Shown here one piece after another: positions 26,149 through 33,966 of a DNA stretch of 54,903 nucleotides (its first letter is position 1; every line of letters begins with the position of its first letter). The notes below the pieces were generated by a model that saw only the letters and a program-made list of their open reading frames with translations, ran no database searches and was not told where the DNA came from. The position numbers and the translations under genes are program-made. Source of the DNA: an uncultured Eubacterium sp. (GTDB lineage: Bacteria > Bacillota > Clostridia > Lachnospirales > Lachnospiraceae); the NCBI GenBank assembly GCA_910585745.1, contig CAJUFM010000002.1, forward strand, positions 48,837 through 103,739, in the 5' to 3' direction.

Positions 26149-26719
26149 TTTTTCCTCCTTTCTGTGCGGCAACGGCACATAGTAGTTGTAATGCCTGTAA
26201 AACAATAATCCAGAAGCAGATGTCTGCGATTGGAGTTGTTTTCAAAATAATTATAATAACTGAGTATAGGAACAAAAGTCCTGTCGCCCTGTTGCGGTAC
26301 TGGCGTTTGGTCTCTGGTGCTGCGGGGGGTCTTTTTTTTGATGCCACCGGAGCCGCCAGAAATGTGATCAGGATACACAGAGCCAGTATCACAGGTTTGA
26401 CCGCATAAGGAACCGGTACATAGGAAGGGAGCACGATCACCGACAACAGCATAAATGCTAGTGTAAACAAAAAACAGGTAATAAAGTGTTCCATATGAAT
26501 ACCGCCTGAATTGCAACGGATGGTTATAAGAACCAGCACACCAATTAAAAATTCGGGGAGATGCCCCAGGTTAAAAAATAAAATAGAAAGCAGCAATGTT
26601 TTGACCAGTTCAGAACTCACAGCCTTAAGGGTGTACTTTAACCGCTTCATTTCCAGATCCGTGAATTGGTAGGATGACTGGATCTGTTCCAGAAACCGTT
26701 CCGCGTGAATGACTGCCAT
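26135..26719 (-). CDS. agrB: AgrB-like autoinducer-processing membrane protease
   Basis: 194 aa from the ATG at 26719 with AGGAGG 10 nt upstream. Five or six hydrophobic segments surround the catalytic region IRCNSGGIHMEHFITC. The His in GGIH and the Cys seven residues later reproduce the His77-Cys84 spacing of S. aureus AgrB, a cysteine endopeptidase that trims the AgrD C-terminus and helps form the thiolactone. The gene reads leftward, towards agrC, in an operon with agrD. Its promoter lies in the mirrored operator region at 26783-26850. Confidence 0.92.
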   Translation of the reverse strand: MAVIHAERFLEQIQSSYQFTDLEMKRLKYTLKAVSSELVKTLLLSILFFNLGHLPEFLIGVLVLITIRCNSGGIHMEHFITCFLFTLAFMLLSVIVLPSYVPVPYAVKPVILALCILITFLAAPVASKKRPPAAPETKRQYRNRATGLLFLYSVIIIILKTTPIADICFWIIVLQALQLLCAVAAQKGGKNEEI

Positions 26720-26782
26720 ATTGCAGTATCCTCCTTTACGAAAAATGTGCAATGCACCGGTGCAGTCGACTTGTTGTGTAAT

Positions 26783-26850
26783 AGTATAGCGGAAAAAATG
26801 ACAAAAACAAGGGGGTGTGCGCGAACTGTGCGATTTCGTGTCTGAAATGA
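26783..26850 (-). promoter_or_regulatory. agrB promoter with LytTR-type direct repeats
   Basis: On the minus strand: TCATTTCAG (plus 26842-26850), 12 nt, ACAGTTCGC (26821-26829), 32 nt, then TATACT (26783-26788). The -35 is poor (TTGTTT at 16 bp), as expected for an activator-dependent promoter. The two 9-mers fit the AgrA-type LytTR consensus at 8 of 9 positions each. Confidence 0.75.
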
Positions 26851-26913
26851 TAAAAAATGGCCGCAAACGACGAAGCATCGTTATTTCAGACACGAAATAA
26901 CACGGTTCGCGCA
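26818..26913. repeat. 33-bp near-perfect inverted repeat with 30-bp centre
   Basis: Left arm 26818-26850 and right arm 26881-26913 match at 29 of 33 positions and are exactly mirrored. Each arm contains one LytTR-type pair, so the structure is two copies of the same operator facing outward. Confidence 0.9.
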
Positions 26914-26948
26914 AAAGTATACCATCTTTTTCCTGTTTCCTGTATAAT
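26881..26948 (+). promoter_or_regulatory. Divergent promoter of the BtrH-like gene with LytTR-type repeats
   Basis: TTATTTCAG (26881-26889), 12 nt, ACGGTTCGC (26902-26910), 32 nt, then TATAAT (26943-26948). The -35 position (TACCAT) is poor. The geometry is identical to the agrB side, suggesting the same regulator. Confidence 0.75.
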
Positions 26949-26985
26949 AGTTACAGAACAAAAGAATTTTAAGGAGGAACTGATT

Positions 26986-27936
26986 ATGGATATGGAGTTA
27001 GGTATGGAACTGTTATTGGATGCGAACCTCTCACTGTGCGAATGCAATAATTGTTTTATGGGATCATTTCTTCAGATGCTGCGTTATAAGGGAGTGAGGT
27101 TAAGTGAATTAGAAGTACAGCTTCCCTATGCTGGTGTCAGGCTCAGTTTGTCATATCAGGATGGAATCAGTCTGAGTGCTAATTTTATTCAGGGCATACA
27201 TTATTTTTGTTCGGAAAATCAGATTGCGTATAAGACGGGGGAGATCCTGCCGCAGCATATAAGAGAAGTGGCATATGAGATTTTGTCTGAACATGGTGCG
27301 TTTATGATCTCGCTGAATTCGAGAGATTATGGATATTATAAGGCTTTTGTCAATGACGGGATACAGCACTGTGCACTGGTGACAGGAGTGGACAAGGAAG
27401 GGCTGCATATCGTGGACGTCTGTGCTTCAACATCCCAGCCGACGACACATAAGGGGGTTCTTCCTTTTGGGAACATTCTTGAAATTGGTCAGCATCAGCC
27501 GATTCCCATCGCTTACATAGAAGGGGAAGTGGACTGGGATAAAAAAGAGAAGGAGATCGACTGGGTACAGGAAAGAAAAAATCATATGGAAGAAAATATA
27601 AAATTAGAGCAGGGCAGCAGGCTTAGGACAGGCCTGGATTATTGTGAATATCTTTACTCGGGGCTGTCTTCCCTGAGGGGATTTGAACTCCGCAAAATCG
27701 CCCATAACATTATGACGGATACCCATGTTCCCCAGTTGAAGATGCTTATTAATCTGTTTGCTGATAAAAAACAACAGGAGTATTATATTAAAATGAACCA
27801 GCTGTGTAATGACTGGACTCTGATGTCTTATCGTTTTCTGAAAGGGAGCTTTGAGTATGATTTTGCAGATCAGGAAACCCTTGTATATAATTACAAAGCG
27901 CTTCTTGAGAGAGAGCGGGAGATATATCAGCTATAA
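26986..27936 (+). CDS. BtrH N-terminal-like (C39-like) protein, predicted quorum-sensing target
   Basis: 316 aa from the ATG at 26986, preceded by AAGGAGG; the longer frame from 26857 starts inside the operator and is rejected. The N-terminal two thirds resemble the BtrH_N papain-like fold: Cys in LCECNNCFMGSFLQMLRYKG (near residue 20), then GIQHCALVTGVDKEGLHIVDV with a candidate His and Asp (about 128-146). BtrH-type domains act as acyltransferases or peptidase-like enzymes in peptide and antibiotic biosynthesis. The C-terminal part is helical. No signal peptide. Substrate unknown. It shares a mirrored operator with agrB and ends 6 nt into the convergent thiN gene. Confidence 0.7.
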   Translation: MDMELGMELLLDANLSLCECNNCFMGSFLQMLRYKGVRLSELEVQLPYAGVRLSLSYQDGISLSANFIQGIHYFCSENQIAYKTGEILPQHIREVAYEILSEHGAFMISLNSRDYGYYKAFVNDGIQHCALVTGVDKEGLHIVDVCASTSQPTTHKGVLPFGNILEIGQHQPIPIAYIEGEVDWDKKEKEIDWVQERKNHMEENIKLEQGSRLRTGLDYCEYLYSGLSSLRGFELRKIAHNIMTDTHVPQLKMLINLFADKKQQEYYIKMNQLCNDWTLMSYRFLKGSFEYDFADQETLVYNYKALLEREREIYQL

Positions 27937-28575
27937 AGTCAGGTTTTCTCCCTGCCACAGGATCAGAAGAGTTCCATTTTCTACGCTGATACTTCCCTTT
28001 TTTCCAGTGGCCTCATTGCTGATCCCCAAAGGGAATTGATTCGTCAGGGTGCTTCCTTCTATTTCATACTTTAATCCTTTGATCGTTACATTCTGACTCG
28101 TGTCACTGAGGGAGAATACCGAGACATAACCGGTAAAATCCTTTGGAATTGTAAAACCGGAATTTTGGATCACCGTCAGCACATATTGATCGTGATGGAG
28201 AATTCCCTGGGCACCTTCGGCGGCAAGGTAGGAAAGTGCCTGGATATTGGCTATGGAATGATCCAGCCGCCCGCCAAGTCCGCCGTAGATCTCAAAAGTG
28301 TGATAACCTTTGGAGAGTCCCAGTTTGATGGCAAGCAACATATCTGTATCGTCTTTTTCCGGTGGATAGGTGTGCTTTTCGCATATTGTATCTTCCCATA
28401 TTTCTAGAGACTGAACAGAATCAAAATCTCCCAGGGCAATATCTGCCCGCAGCCCGATCTGAATCAGGTGGTCATAGCCGCCGTCAGCGGCAATGACCAG
28501 ATCTTCATCCGTCAGTGATATGTTACAGGTGGAAAATTCCCCTGCACCAAAAATGTAACAGACAGGAGTGTCCAT
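27931..28575 (-). CDS. thiN: Thiamine diphosphokinase (ThiN type)
   Basis: 214 aa. The catalytic-domain motifs are clear: LVIAADGGYDHL (about 26-37), ALGDFDSVQS (about 47-56), PEKDDTDMLLAI (near 72-83) and YGGLGGRLDHSIANI (near 98-112). The C-terminal beta-sandwich (TKGLKYEIEGSTLTN, GISNEATGKKGSISVENGTLLIL) binds thiamine. It transfers pyrophosphate from ATP to thiamine, giving the cofactor TPP. It follows the mrp-like gene with only a 4-nt gap and is convergent with the BtrH-like gene, overlapping its end by 6 nt. Confidence 0.92.
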   Translation of the reverse strand: MDTPVCYIFGAGEFSTCNISLTDEDLVIAADGGYDHLIQIGLRADIALGDFDSVQSLEIWEDTICEKHTYPPEKDDTDMLLAIKLGLSKGYHTFEIYGGLGGRLDHSIANIQALSYLAAEGAQGILHHDQYVLTVIQNSGFTIPKDFTGYVSVFSLSDTSQNVTIKGLKYEIEGSTLTNQFPLGISNEATGKKGSISVENGTLLILWQGENLTL

Positions 28576-28579
28576 TTTT

Positions 28580-29407
28580 CTATACCTCCAGGTTTTCGAT
28601 GATCTTTACAGCATCATCCATGTAATCAAAGGAAAAATCTTCAATCTTACCGTGGTCCACTGCTTTGGTGAGTTCCGGGTTGATGGGAAGCTGGCTGAGA
28701 ACGATCAGACCATACTGGTCAGCAATTTCCTTCACATGGCTCTCTCCAAATACGGAAATATGTTTACCGCAGTCAGGGCACAGGGCATAACTCATATTTT
28801 CTACGATTCCCAGTACCGGAATATTCATCATTTCTGCCATTTTTACAGCCTTGCTCACGATCAGGGATACCAGATCCTGAGGAGTGGTCACGACGACGAT
28901 GCCGTCCAGGGGCAGGGACTGGAATACGGTCAGGGGAACATCTCCCGTTCCGGGAGGCATATCCACAAAGAGATAATCTACATTTTCCCAAAGTACGTCG
29001 GTCCAGAATTGTTTTACAGTTCCGGCGATGACAGGCCCCCTCCAGATGACAGGGTCGGTTTCATTCTCCAAAAGCAGATTAATGGACATGATATCTATGT
29101 TTGTTTTTGATCTGACCGGAAAAATAGTCGTGGCATTTCCCATAGCCTTTTCCGTGATGCCAAAGGCTTTTGGTATGGAGGGACCGGTGATATCCGCATC
29201 CAGGATACCACAGTGGTATCCCTTCCGGCTGAATGCCACTGCAAGAAGATCGGTGACCATGGACTTGCCCACGCCTCCTTTGCCGCTGACAACGCCGATC
29301 ACTTTTTTTACACTGCTGTCGGGATGTGGCTTTTCCAGAAAAGATCCGGGTTCTCTGTCTGCACAGTTTGAACTGCAGCTGGAACAATCATGATTGCATT
29401 CACTCAT
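28580..29407 (-). CDS. Mrp/NBP35-family iron-sulfur carrier ATPase
   Basis: 275 aa from the ATG at 29407. The frame-opening TTG at 29452 lies in a promoter-proximal hairpin and is unlikely. An N-terminal Cys cluster (CNHDCSSCSSNC) is followed by the deviant Walker A KGGVGKS (near residue 40), LFVDMPPGTGD and the C-terminal CPDCGKH motif that binds the bridging cluster. Proteins of this family (Mrp/ApbC/Nbp35) receive and transfer Fe-S clusters to apo-enzymes. GAGAGG lies 12 nt before the start, rather far. It forms an operon with thiN. Confidence 0.9.
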   Translation of the reverse strand: MSECNHDCSSCSSNCADREPGSFLEKPHPDSSVKKVIGVVSGKGGVGKSMVTDLLAVAFSRKGYHCGILDADITGPSIPKAFGITEKAMGNATTIFPVRSKTNIDIMSINLLLENETDPVIWRGPVIAGTVKQFWTDVLWENVDYLFVDMPPGTGDVPLTVFQSLPLDGIVVVTTPQDLVSLIVSKAVKMAEMMNIPVLGIVENMSYALCPDCGKHISVFGESHVKEIADQYGLIVLSQLPINPELTKAVDHGKIEDFSFDYMDDAVKIIENLEV

Positions 29408-29428
29408 AGTACTATAATGCCTCTCTTT

Positions 29429-29494
29429 CACAGATTTATGGTTGTGCGACAACCATCACAGATTTACTTTAGTACGAAACCTTGATTTTGTCAA
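29429..29494 (-). promoter_or_regulatory. mrp-thiN promoter with palindrome between direct repeats
   Basis: On the minus strand, TTGACA (plus 29489-29494), a 17-bp spacer and TAAAGT (29466-29471). Just downstream, the palindrome ATGGTTGT-cgc-ACAACCAT (29438-29456) is flanked by two copies of TAAATCTGTG (29429-29438 and 29457-29466 on the plus strand as CACAGATTTA). It resembles an operator near the transcription start. Confidence 0.55.
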
Positions 29495-29602
29495 TAAAAT
29501 GTGGCAGGATGAAAGGGAAAGAAAGACCATGGGCGCCCGGGGGAGTGTTGGCAGGGGTCAATTGCCTCAATTTGTTTCCTTGGGCAGAAAGAGAGGATAA
29601 AA

Positions 29603-30082
29603 ATGGAATCCAGAAGAGAAAAAGCAATAGAATTATTTAAGAAGGGATATAACTGCTCTCAGTCGGTGGTGCTGGCATATGCGGACGTGCTGGGGCTGGA
29701 CTGGGATCAGGCAGCCAAAATGTCCGCTTCCTTTGGAGGGGGATTAGGAAGACTCCGTCATGTGTGCGGTACTGTCTCCGGTATGGCAATGGTTGCAGGG
29801 ATGATCACAGCATCCTCAGATCCGAAGGACAAAGAACAGAAAAAAGAGAATTATGAGATGATACAGAAACTGGCAAAAGAGTTTGAGAAACAGAACGGCA
29901 GTATTATCTGCCGGGAACTGCTGGGATTGGATGGAGAAAAGACCACGGTGTCAGAAGAATACAGGACAGGGGCTGTTCCAGAACCGAGAAGTTCCGAATA
30001 TTACAAAAAGAGACCCTGTCCGGAACTGGTGGGGCAGGCCTGTGAAATTTTGGATCATATGCTGTTTGACCCGGCGGACTAA
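29603..30082 (+). CDS. C_GCAxxG_C_C family protein
   Basis: 159 aa. The family signature is readable: GYNCSQSVVLAY (residues 15-26), SASFGGGLGRLRHVCGTVSGMAMVAG (about 41-66), then CRELLGL near residue 103 and PCPELVGQACEIL near the C-terminus. These cysteines are spaced as in the C_GCAxxG_C_C (split-Soret-like) proteins, thought to bind a metal or redox centre, often next to redox genes. The exact role is unknown. GAGAGGAT lies 10 nt before the ATG. It is upstream of the NfnAB-type pair but has no clear operon link because a new promoter intervenes at 30091. Confidence 0.88.
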   Translation: MESRREKAIELFKKGYNCSQSVVLAYADVLGLDWDQAAKMSASFGGGLGRLRHVCGTVSGMAMVAGMITASSDPKDKEQKKENYEMIQKLAKEFEKQNGSIICRELLGLDGEKTTVSEEYRTGAVPEPRSSEYYKKRPCPELVGQACEILDHMLFDPAD

Positions 30083-30090
30083 GGAAAATC

Positions 30091-30119
30091 TTGATTAAGA
30101 ATTACAAATATGTTAGAAT
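30091..30119 (+). promoter_or_regulatory. Promoter of the nfnAB-type operon
   Basis: TTGATT (30091-30096), a 17-bp spacer and TAGAAT (30114-30119) with a TGT extended -10. Confidence 0.55.
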
Positions 30120-30170
30120 AGATAGAAGTATTGACGATTTTTATCTAAAAACAAGGCAGGAGGCATTTTT

Positions 30171-31013
30171 ATGTTCAAAATTGTAGAGAAAACGTCCCTG
30201 AATCCTACCGTTTCTAAAATGGTAGTGGAGGCTCCGTTGATTGCAAAAAAAGCTGAGCCAGGACAGTTTATCATCTTTCGTGCCAAAGAAGACAGCGAAA
30301 GAATTCCGTTGACAATTGCGGATTATGACAGGGAAGCAGGAACGGTTACGATCATTTACCAGATCGTAGGAGGATCCACCATGGAGCTGGATACTCTGGA
30401 AGCCGGGGGATATATTCACGATTTTGTGGGACCTCTCGGGGTTCCGACCCATACAGAGGGGTTGAAGAAAGTTGCTGTTGTCGGCGGTGGCGTCGGCTGT
30501 GCCATAGCATATCCAGTAACGAAAAAGCTGCATGAAATGGGAGCAGAGGTACATTCTATTGTAGGATTTAGGAATCAGGATCTGGTGATCCTTGAGGAAG
30601 AATTTAAGAACGCAAGTGATAAGCTTGTGATGATGACAGATGATGGAAGTTATGGGGAAAAAGGTCTTGTAACCGATGCCCTTGAAAAATTGATCAAGGA
30701 AGGAAATGAATATGACGAAGTGATTGCCATCGGACCTTTGATCATGATGAAATTTGTATGCCTTACTACAAAAAAATATGGGATCAAGACGATGGTCAGC
30801 ATGAACCCGATCATGATCGACGGTACGGGAATGTGCGGCGGATGCCGTCTGACTGTGGGCGGTGAGACAAAGTTTGCCTGTGTGGACGGTCCTGACTTTG
30901 ACGGTCATCTTGTGGACTTTGACGAGGCGATGCACCGCGGAACCATGTACAAGGAATTTGAGACACATGCCCGCGAAGAGGCCTGCAACTTGCTGAAGAA
31001 AGGAGCAGAGTAA
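30171..31013 (+). CDS. Ferredoxin:NADP reductase-like subunit (NfnA type)
   Basis: 280 aa. An N-terminal FAD-binding barrel (ERIPLTIADYD, GGSTMELDTLEAG) is followed by a nucleotide-binding domain (VAVVGGGVGCAIAYPVTKKL, about 103-122) and a C-terminal [2Fe-2S] motif, DGTGMCGGCRLTVGGETKFACVDGP (about 222-246). This is the SudB/NfnA/PyrK-like group. With the next gene it forms the NfnAB heterodimer, a flavin-based bifurcating NADH-dependent ferredoxin:NADP oxidoreductase in anaerobes. A role as a glutamate synthase small subunit is the common misannotation. AGGAGG at 30158-30163 supports the start. Confidence 0.85.
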   Translation: MFKIVEKTSLNPTVSKMVVEAPLIAKKAEPGQFIIFRAKEDSERIPLTIADYDREAGTVTIIYQIVGGSTMELDTLEAGGYIHDFVGPLGVPTHTEGLKKVAVVGGGVGCAIAYPVTKKLHEMGAEVHSIVGFRNQDLVILEEEFKNASDKLVMMTDDGSYGEKGLVTDALEKLIKEGNEYDEVIAIGPLIMMKFVCLTTKKYGIKTMVSMNPIMIDGTGMCGGCRLTVGGETKFACVDGPDFDGHLVDFDEAMHRGTMYKEFETHAREEACNLLKKGAE

Positions 31014-31014
31014 A

Positions 31015-32409
31015 ATGGCAGAACGTAATATGGATATGAATAAATGTCCGATGCCGGTACAGGATCCGGACGTCAGAAATAAGAATTTTGAAGAGGTAGC
31101 CCTGGGATATACTTATGACATGGCAGTGAATGAGGCGAGAAGATGTCTGAATTGTCCGAAGAAGCCTTGTGTCAGCGCCTGCCCGGTGCAGATTGATATT
31201 CCAGCTTTTATCGAGAGAGTGGCCAATGAGGATATGGAGGGAGCTTTTGAAATCCTTTCGAAGTCTACTTCCCTTCCGGCGGTGTGCGGACGTGTGTGCC
31301 CACAGGAAAGCCAGTGTGAGGGAAAATGTGTGCGGGGGCTCAAAGGTGAGCCAGTAGGGATTGGCCGTCTGGAGCGTTTTGTGGCAGATTATCACAGAGA
31401 ACACTGTACAGACAATCCGGTGATGCCAGAGCAGAATGGACATAAAGTTGCGGTGATCGGAGCAGGACCCAGCGGACTTACGGTGGCGGGAGACCTTGCC
31501 AAGATGGGATATAAAGTAACGATCTATGAGGCGCTTCACCTTGCCGGTGGTGTTCTGGTTTATGGTATTCCTGAGTTCCGTCTCCCCAAGGCGATCGTTC
31601 AGAAGGAGATCGACAATCTGAAAGCCATCGGAGTTGACGTGGAGACAAATATGGTCATCGGTAAAGTGCTTACCATAGATGAGCTGTTTGAGATGGGAAA
31701 TGAGGCTGTATTTGTAGGCTCTGGAGCAGGACTTCCACGCTTCATGAATATTCCGGGCGAGAGTTTGAAAGGCGTATACTCTGCCAATGAGTTCCTGACC
31801 CGTATCAATCTGATGAAAGCATATAAAGAAGATTCCAAGACGCCGATCCAGCACGCGAAAAAGGTAGCTGTCGTGGGCGGAGGAAATGTGGCGATGGACG
31901 CCGCAAGAAGTGCAAAGCGTCTTGGCGCTGAAGAAGTGTATATTGTATACCGCCGCGGTATGGAAGAACTGCCTGCGAGAAAAGAAGAGGTCGAGCACGC
32001 AGAAGAGGAAGGGATCATCTTTAAGACACTGCATAATCCGGTGGAGATCCTGGGAAATGAGGATGGCATGGTATCTGGTATGAAATGTGTACAGATGGAA
32101 CTTGGTGAGCCGGATGAGAGCGGACGCCGCCGTCCGATCGTGAAGGAAGGCAGTGAGTTTGTGCTTGATGTGGATTCTGTGATCATGTCCATCGGAACCA
32201 GCCCGAATCCATTGATTCGATCCACCACACCGGGATTGGATGCCAATAACCATGGATGTCTGATCACAAAGGATGAGAAGGGCGAGACGACCCGAGAGGG
32301 CGTTTATGCTGGTGGAGACGCCGTGACAGGTGCAGCTACTGTGATCCTTGCCATGGGAGCAGGCAAATCAGCGGCCAAGGCAATTGACGAATATATTAAG
32401 AGTAAATAA
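31015..32409 (+). CDS. NADPH-dependent flavoprotein subunit (NfnB/GltD-like)
   Basis: 464 aa. The N-terminal Fe-S region has CLNCPKKPCVSACPVQ (about 43-58) and CGRVCPQESQCEGKCVRG (about 91-108), two [4Fe-4S] cluster motifs. An FAD-binding motif VIGAGPSGLTVAGDLAKMG (about 147-165) and an NADPH-binding motif VAVVGGGNVAMDAARSAKRL (about 287-306) follow, with the terminal GGDAVTGAATVILAMGAGK. It is often labelled homotetrameric glutamate synthase, but its coupling with the NfnA-type gene (ATG one base after the upstream stop) argues for NfnB of the bifurcating transhydrogenase. No gltB-like large subunit is present here. Confidence 0.88.
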   Translation: MAERNMDMNKCPMPVQDPDVRNKNFEEVALGYTYDMAVNEARRCLNCPKKPCVSACPVQIDIPAFIERVANEDMEGAFEILSKSTSLPAVCGRVCPQESQCEGKCVRGLKGEPVGIGRLERFVADYHREHCTDNPVMPEQNGHKVAVIGAGPSGLTVAGDLAKMGYKVTIYEALHLAGGVLVYGIPEFRLPKAIVQKEIDNLKAIGVDVETNMVIGKVLTIDELFEMGNEAVFVGSGAGLPRFMNIPGESLKGVYSANEFLTRINLMKAYKEDSKTPIQHAKKVAVVGGGNVAMDAARSAKRLGAEEVYIVYRRGMEELPARKEEVEHAEEEGIIFKTLHNPVEILGNEDGMVSGMKCVQMELGEPDESGRRRPIVKEGSEFVLDVDSVIMSIGTSPNPLIRSTTPGLDANNHGCLITKDEKGETTREGVYAGGDAVTGAATVILAMGAGKSAAKAIDEYIKSK

Positions 32410-32456
32410 TAGATACCGGAACACCGGTGCAGTTATTGATGAAGGGAGTGTTTATT

Positions 32457-33827
32457 TTGTTTAAAAGTTCTATAAAAAGAGTGGTCTGTATGCTTCTTAT
32501 CCTGGGACTTGCCTTTTCAAGTTCGTTGTCTGTGGCATCCCAGGCGGCAAAAAAGACAAAGCTTAAGACAAAAAAGATCACGATGAAAGTCGGTCAGAAA
32601 AAGAAGATTGTGATAAACGGAAAAAAGAAAAAAGCTGTATATCGTTTTGTTTCATCTTCAAAGGCAAAAGCAACTGTGTCTAAGAGCGGTGTAGTCTCTG
32701 CAAAAAAAGCAGGAAAGGTTACGATCACGGTAAAAGAAACCTATAAGAAAAAGACAAAGAAACTTGGAAAGACGGTGGTTACGATCAAAAAGAAAGAGGA
32801 TGAGAAAAAACCATTGCCTACGGCAGTTCCCTCGTCAAGTCCAGTGGCAACACCCGTGGTGACACCGGTTCCCCAGGCCAGCAGCCAGCCGCAGAACACA
32901 GAGGTACCCCAACAGACGGAGACGCCGAATCAGACAGAAGCACCTCTTGAGACAGAGCCACCGGCCTCTGATATGAAGCCGATCGGACCATATATCGAGG
33001 ATACGGATTCCAGTGTGCCAGAAGGATTTGATAAAGTGAATGACGAGGTGGCGGGAACGGTGGAGGATATTACATATGACTCTACTGTGATCAAGGAAAA
33101 TGCTGTTGTTTCCAGAAAGGCAAAAGTTGTGCTGCCAAAAGGCTATACCAAGGATAAGAAATATCCAGTGGTATATATGAATCATGGCATCGGCGAAAAC
33201 GAGAAGACATTTTTTGAGAACAAAGTTCAAAATGTGATCTGGAATGCCATCGCAAATGGAGATGCAGAGGAAATGATTGTTGTGTTCCCGAATGGCTGTG
33301 CCAATGAAAAGGGAAATAGTAGTGGGCTGGAATTCTTTAGTAAGGAACACTATGCGGCATTTGACAACTTTATTAATGATCTGAAAGAATGTCTGATGCC
33401 ATATATCAATGAGAATTATTCCACACTGACAGGGCGTGATAACACTGCGGTATGTGGATTCTCCATGGGAGGCCGTGTCAGCCTGCATATCGGCTTCACC
33501 CTTCAGGACACCTTCCGTTATGTAGGGGCTTTTTGTCCGGCACCGGGTATCTTTGAACATAATGATATGAATGTCCACGAAGATGGATTGTTTACCCCTG
33601 AGACATTTACCCTGCAGGATCAGTACATGAACGATACTCTTGTAATGATCGTGAAAGGAACAAATGATACGACAGTTAAGAACTTCCCGAAAGATTATAC
33701 GGAAGCTTTGACAGCCAATCAGGTTCCCCATCTTTTCTTTGAACTGCCGGGTGGCCATGATACCAGTGTGTATAAGCCAGGAATGTATAATTTCCTGCGG
33801 CGCATTTTCCACCGCAGTGAGGGATGA
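32457..33827 (+). CDS. Secreted Ig-like CE1-type esterase (paralogue 1)
   Basis: 456 aa, with a TTG start at 32457 supported by GAAGGGAG 8 nt upstream; earlier GTG/ATG codons have no ribosome binding site. A signal peptide (1-27) is followed by a Lys-rich Ig-like module (about 28-112), a Pro/Thr/Gln linker (to about 165) and an esterase-D-like alpha/beta-hydrolase domain. The nucleophile is in GFSMGG, the acid probably in KGTNDTTV and the His in LPGGHDTSVYK. CE1 enzymes remove feruloyl or acetyl groups from xylan, so a role in plant polysaccharide use is plausible but unproven. The product is homologous to the last gene of the window over its full length. A terminator follows. Confidence 0.85.
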   Translation: MFKSSIKRVVCMLLILGLAFSSSLSVASQAAKKTKLKTKKITMKVGQKKKIVINGKKKKAVYRFVSSSKAKATVSKSGVVSAKKAGKVTITVKETYKKKTKKLGKTVVTIKKKEDEKKPLPTAVPSSSPVATPVVTPVPQASSQPQNTEVPQQTETPNQTEAPLETEPPASDMKPIGPYIEDTDSSVPEGFDKVNDEVAGTVEDITYDSTVIKENAVVSRKAKVVLPKGYTKDKKYPVVYMNHGIGENEKTFFENKVQNVIWNAIANGDAEEMIVVFPNGCANEKGNSSGLEFFSKEHYAAFDNFINDLKECLMPYINENYSTLTGRDNTAVCGFSMGGRVSLHIGFTLQDTFRYVGAFCPAPGIFEHNDMNVHEDGLFTPETFTLQDQYMNDTLVMIVKGTNDTTVKNFPKDYTEALTANQVPHLFFELPGGHDTSVYKPGMYNFLRRIFHRSEG

Positions 33828-33863
33828 GAAAAGCGTATATATGAGTTCTGGCGAACTTTTAAC

Positions 33864-33900
33864 AAACTGCTGCACCGCGTTGTCGATGCAGCAGTTTTTT
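33864..33900 (+). terminator. Rho-independent terminator after the esterase
   Basis: AAACTGCTGCA (33864-33874) pairs with TGCAGCAGTTT (33887-33897), ending in eight Ts. Confidence 0.88.
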
Positions 33901-33903
33901 TAG

Positions 33904-33933
33904 TTGAAATATCTCCATGTATTATAGTATAAT
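33904..33933 (+). promoter_or_regulatory. Promoter of the diguanylate cyclase gene
   Basis: TTGAAA (33904-33909), an 18-bp spacer and TATAAT (33928-33933). Confidence 0.55.
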
Positions 33934-33966
33934 TAAACATATATTTACATAAAGTCGGGAGGTACT

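Noticed and set aside
30811..32253. 480-codon open frame on the minus strand
   Set aside because: Lies opposite nfnA/nfnB, whose Fe-S and nucleotide-binding motifs are unmistakable; the minus-strand product is His/Ser/Cys-rich with no domain.
32835..33875. 346-codon open frame on the minus strand
   Set aside because: Antisense to the secreted esterase with an intact catalytic triad.
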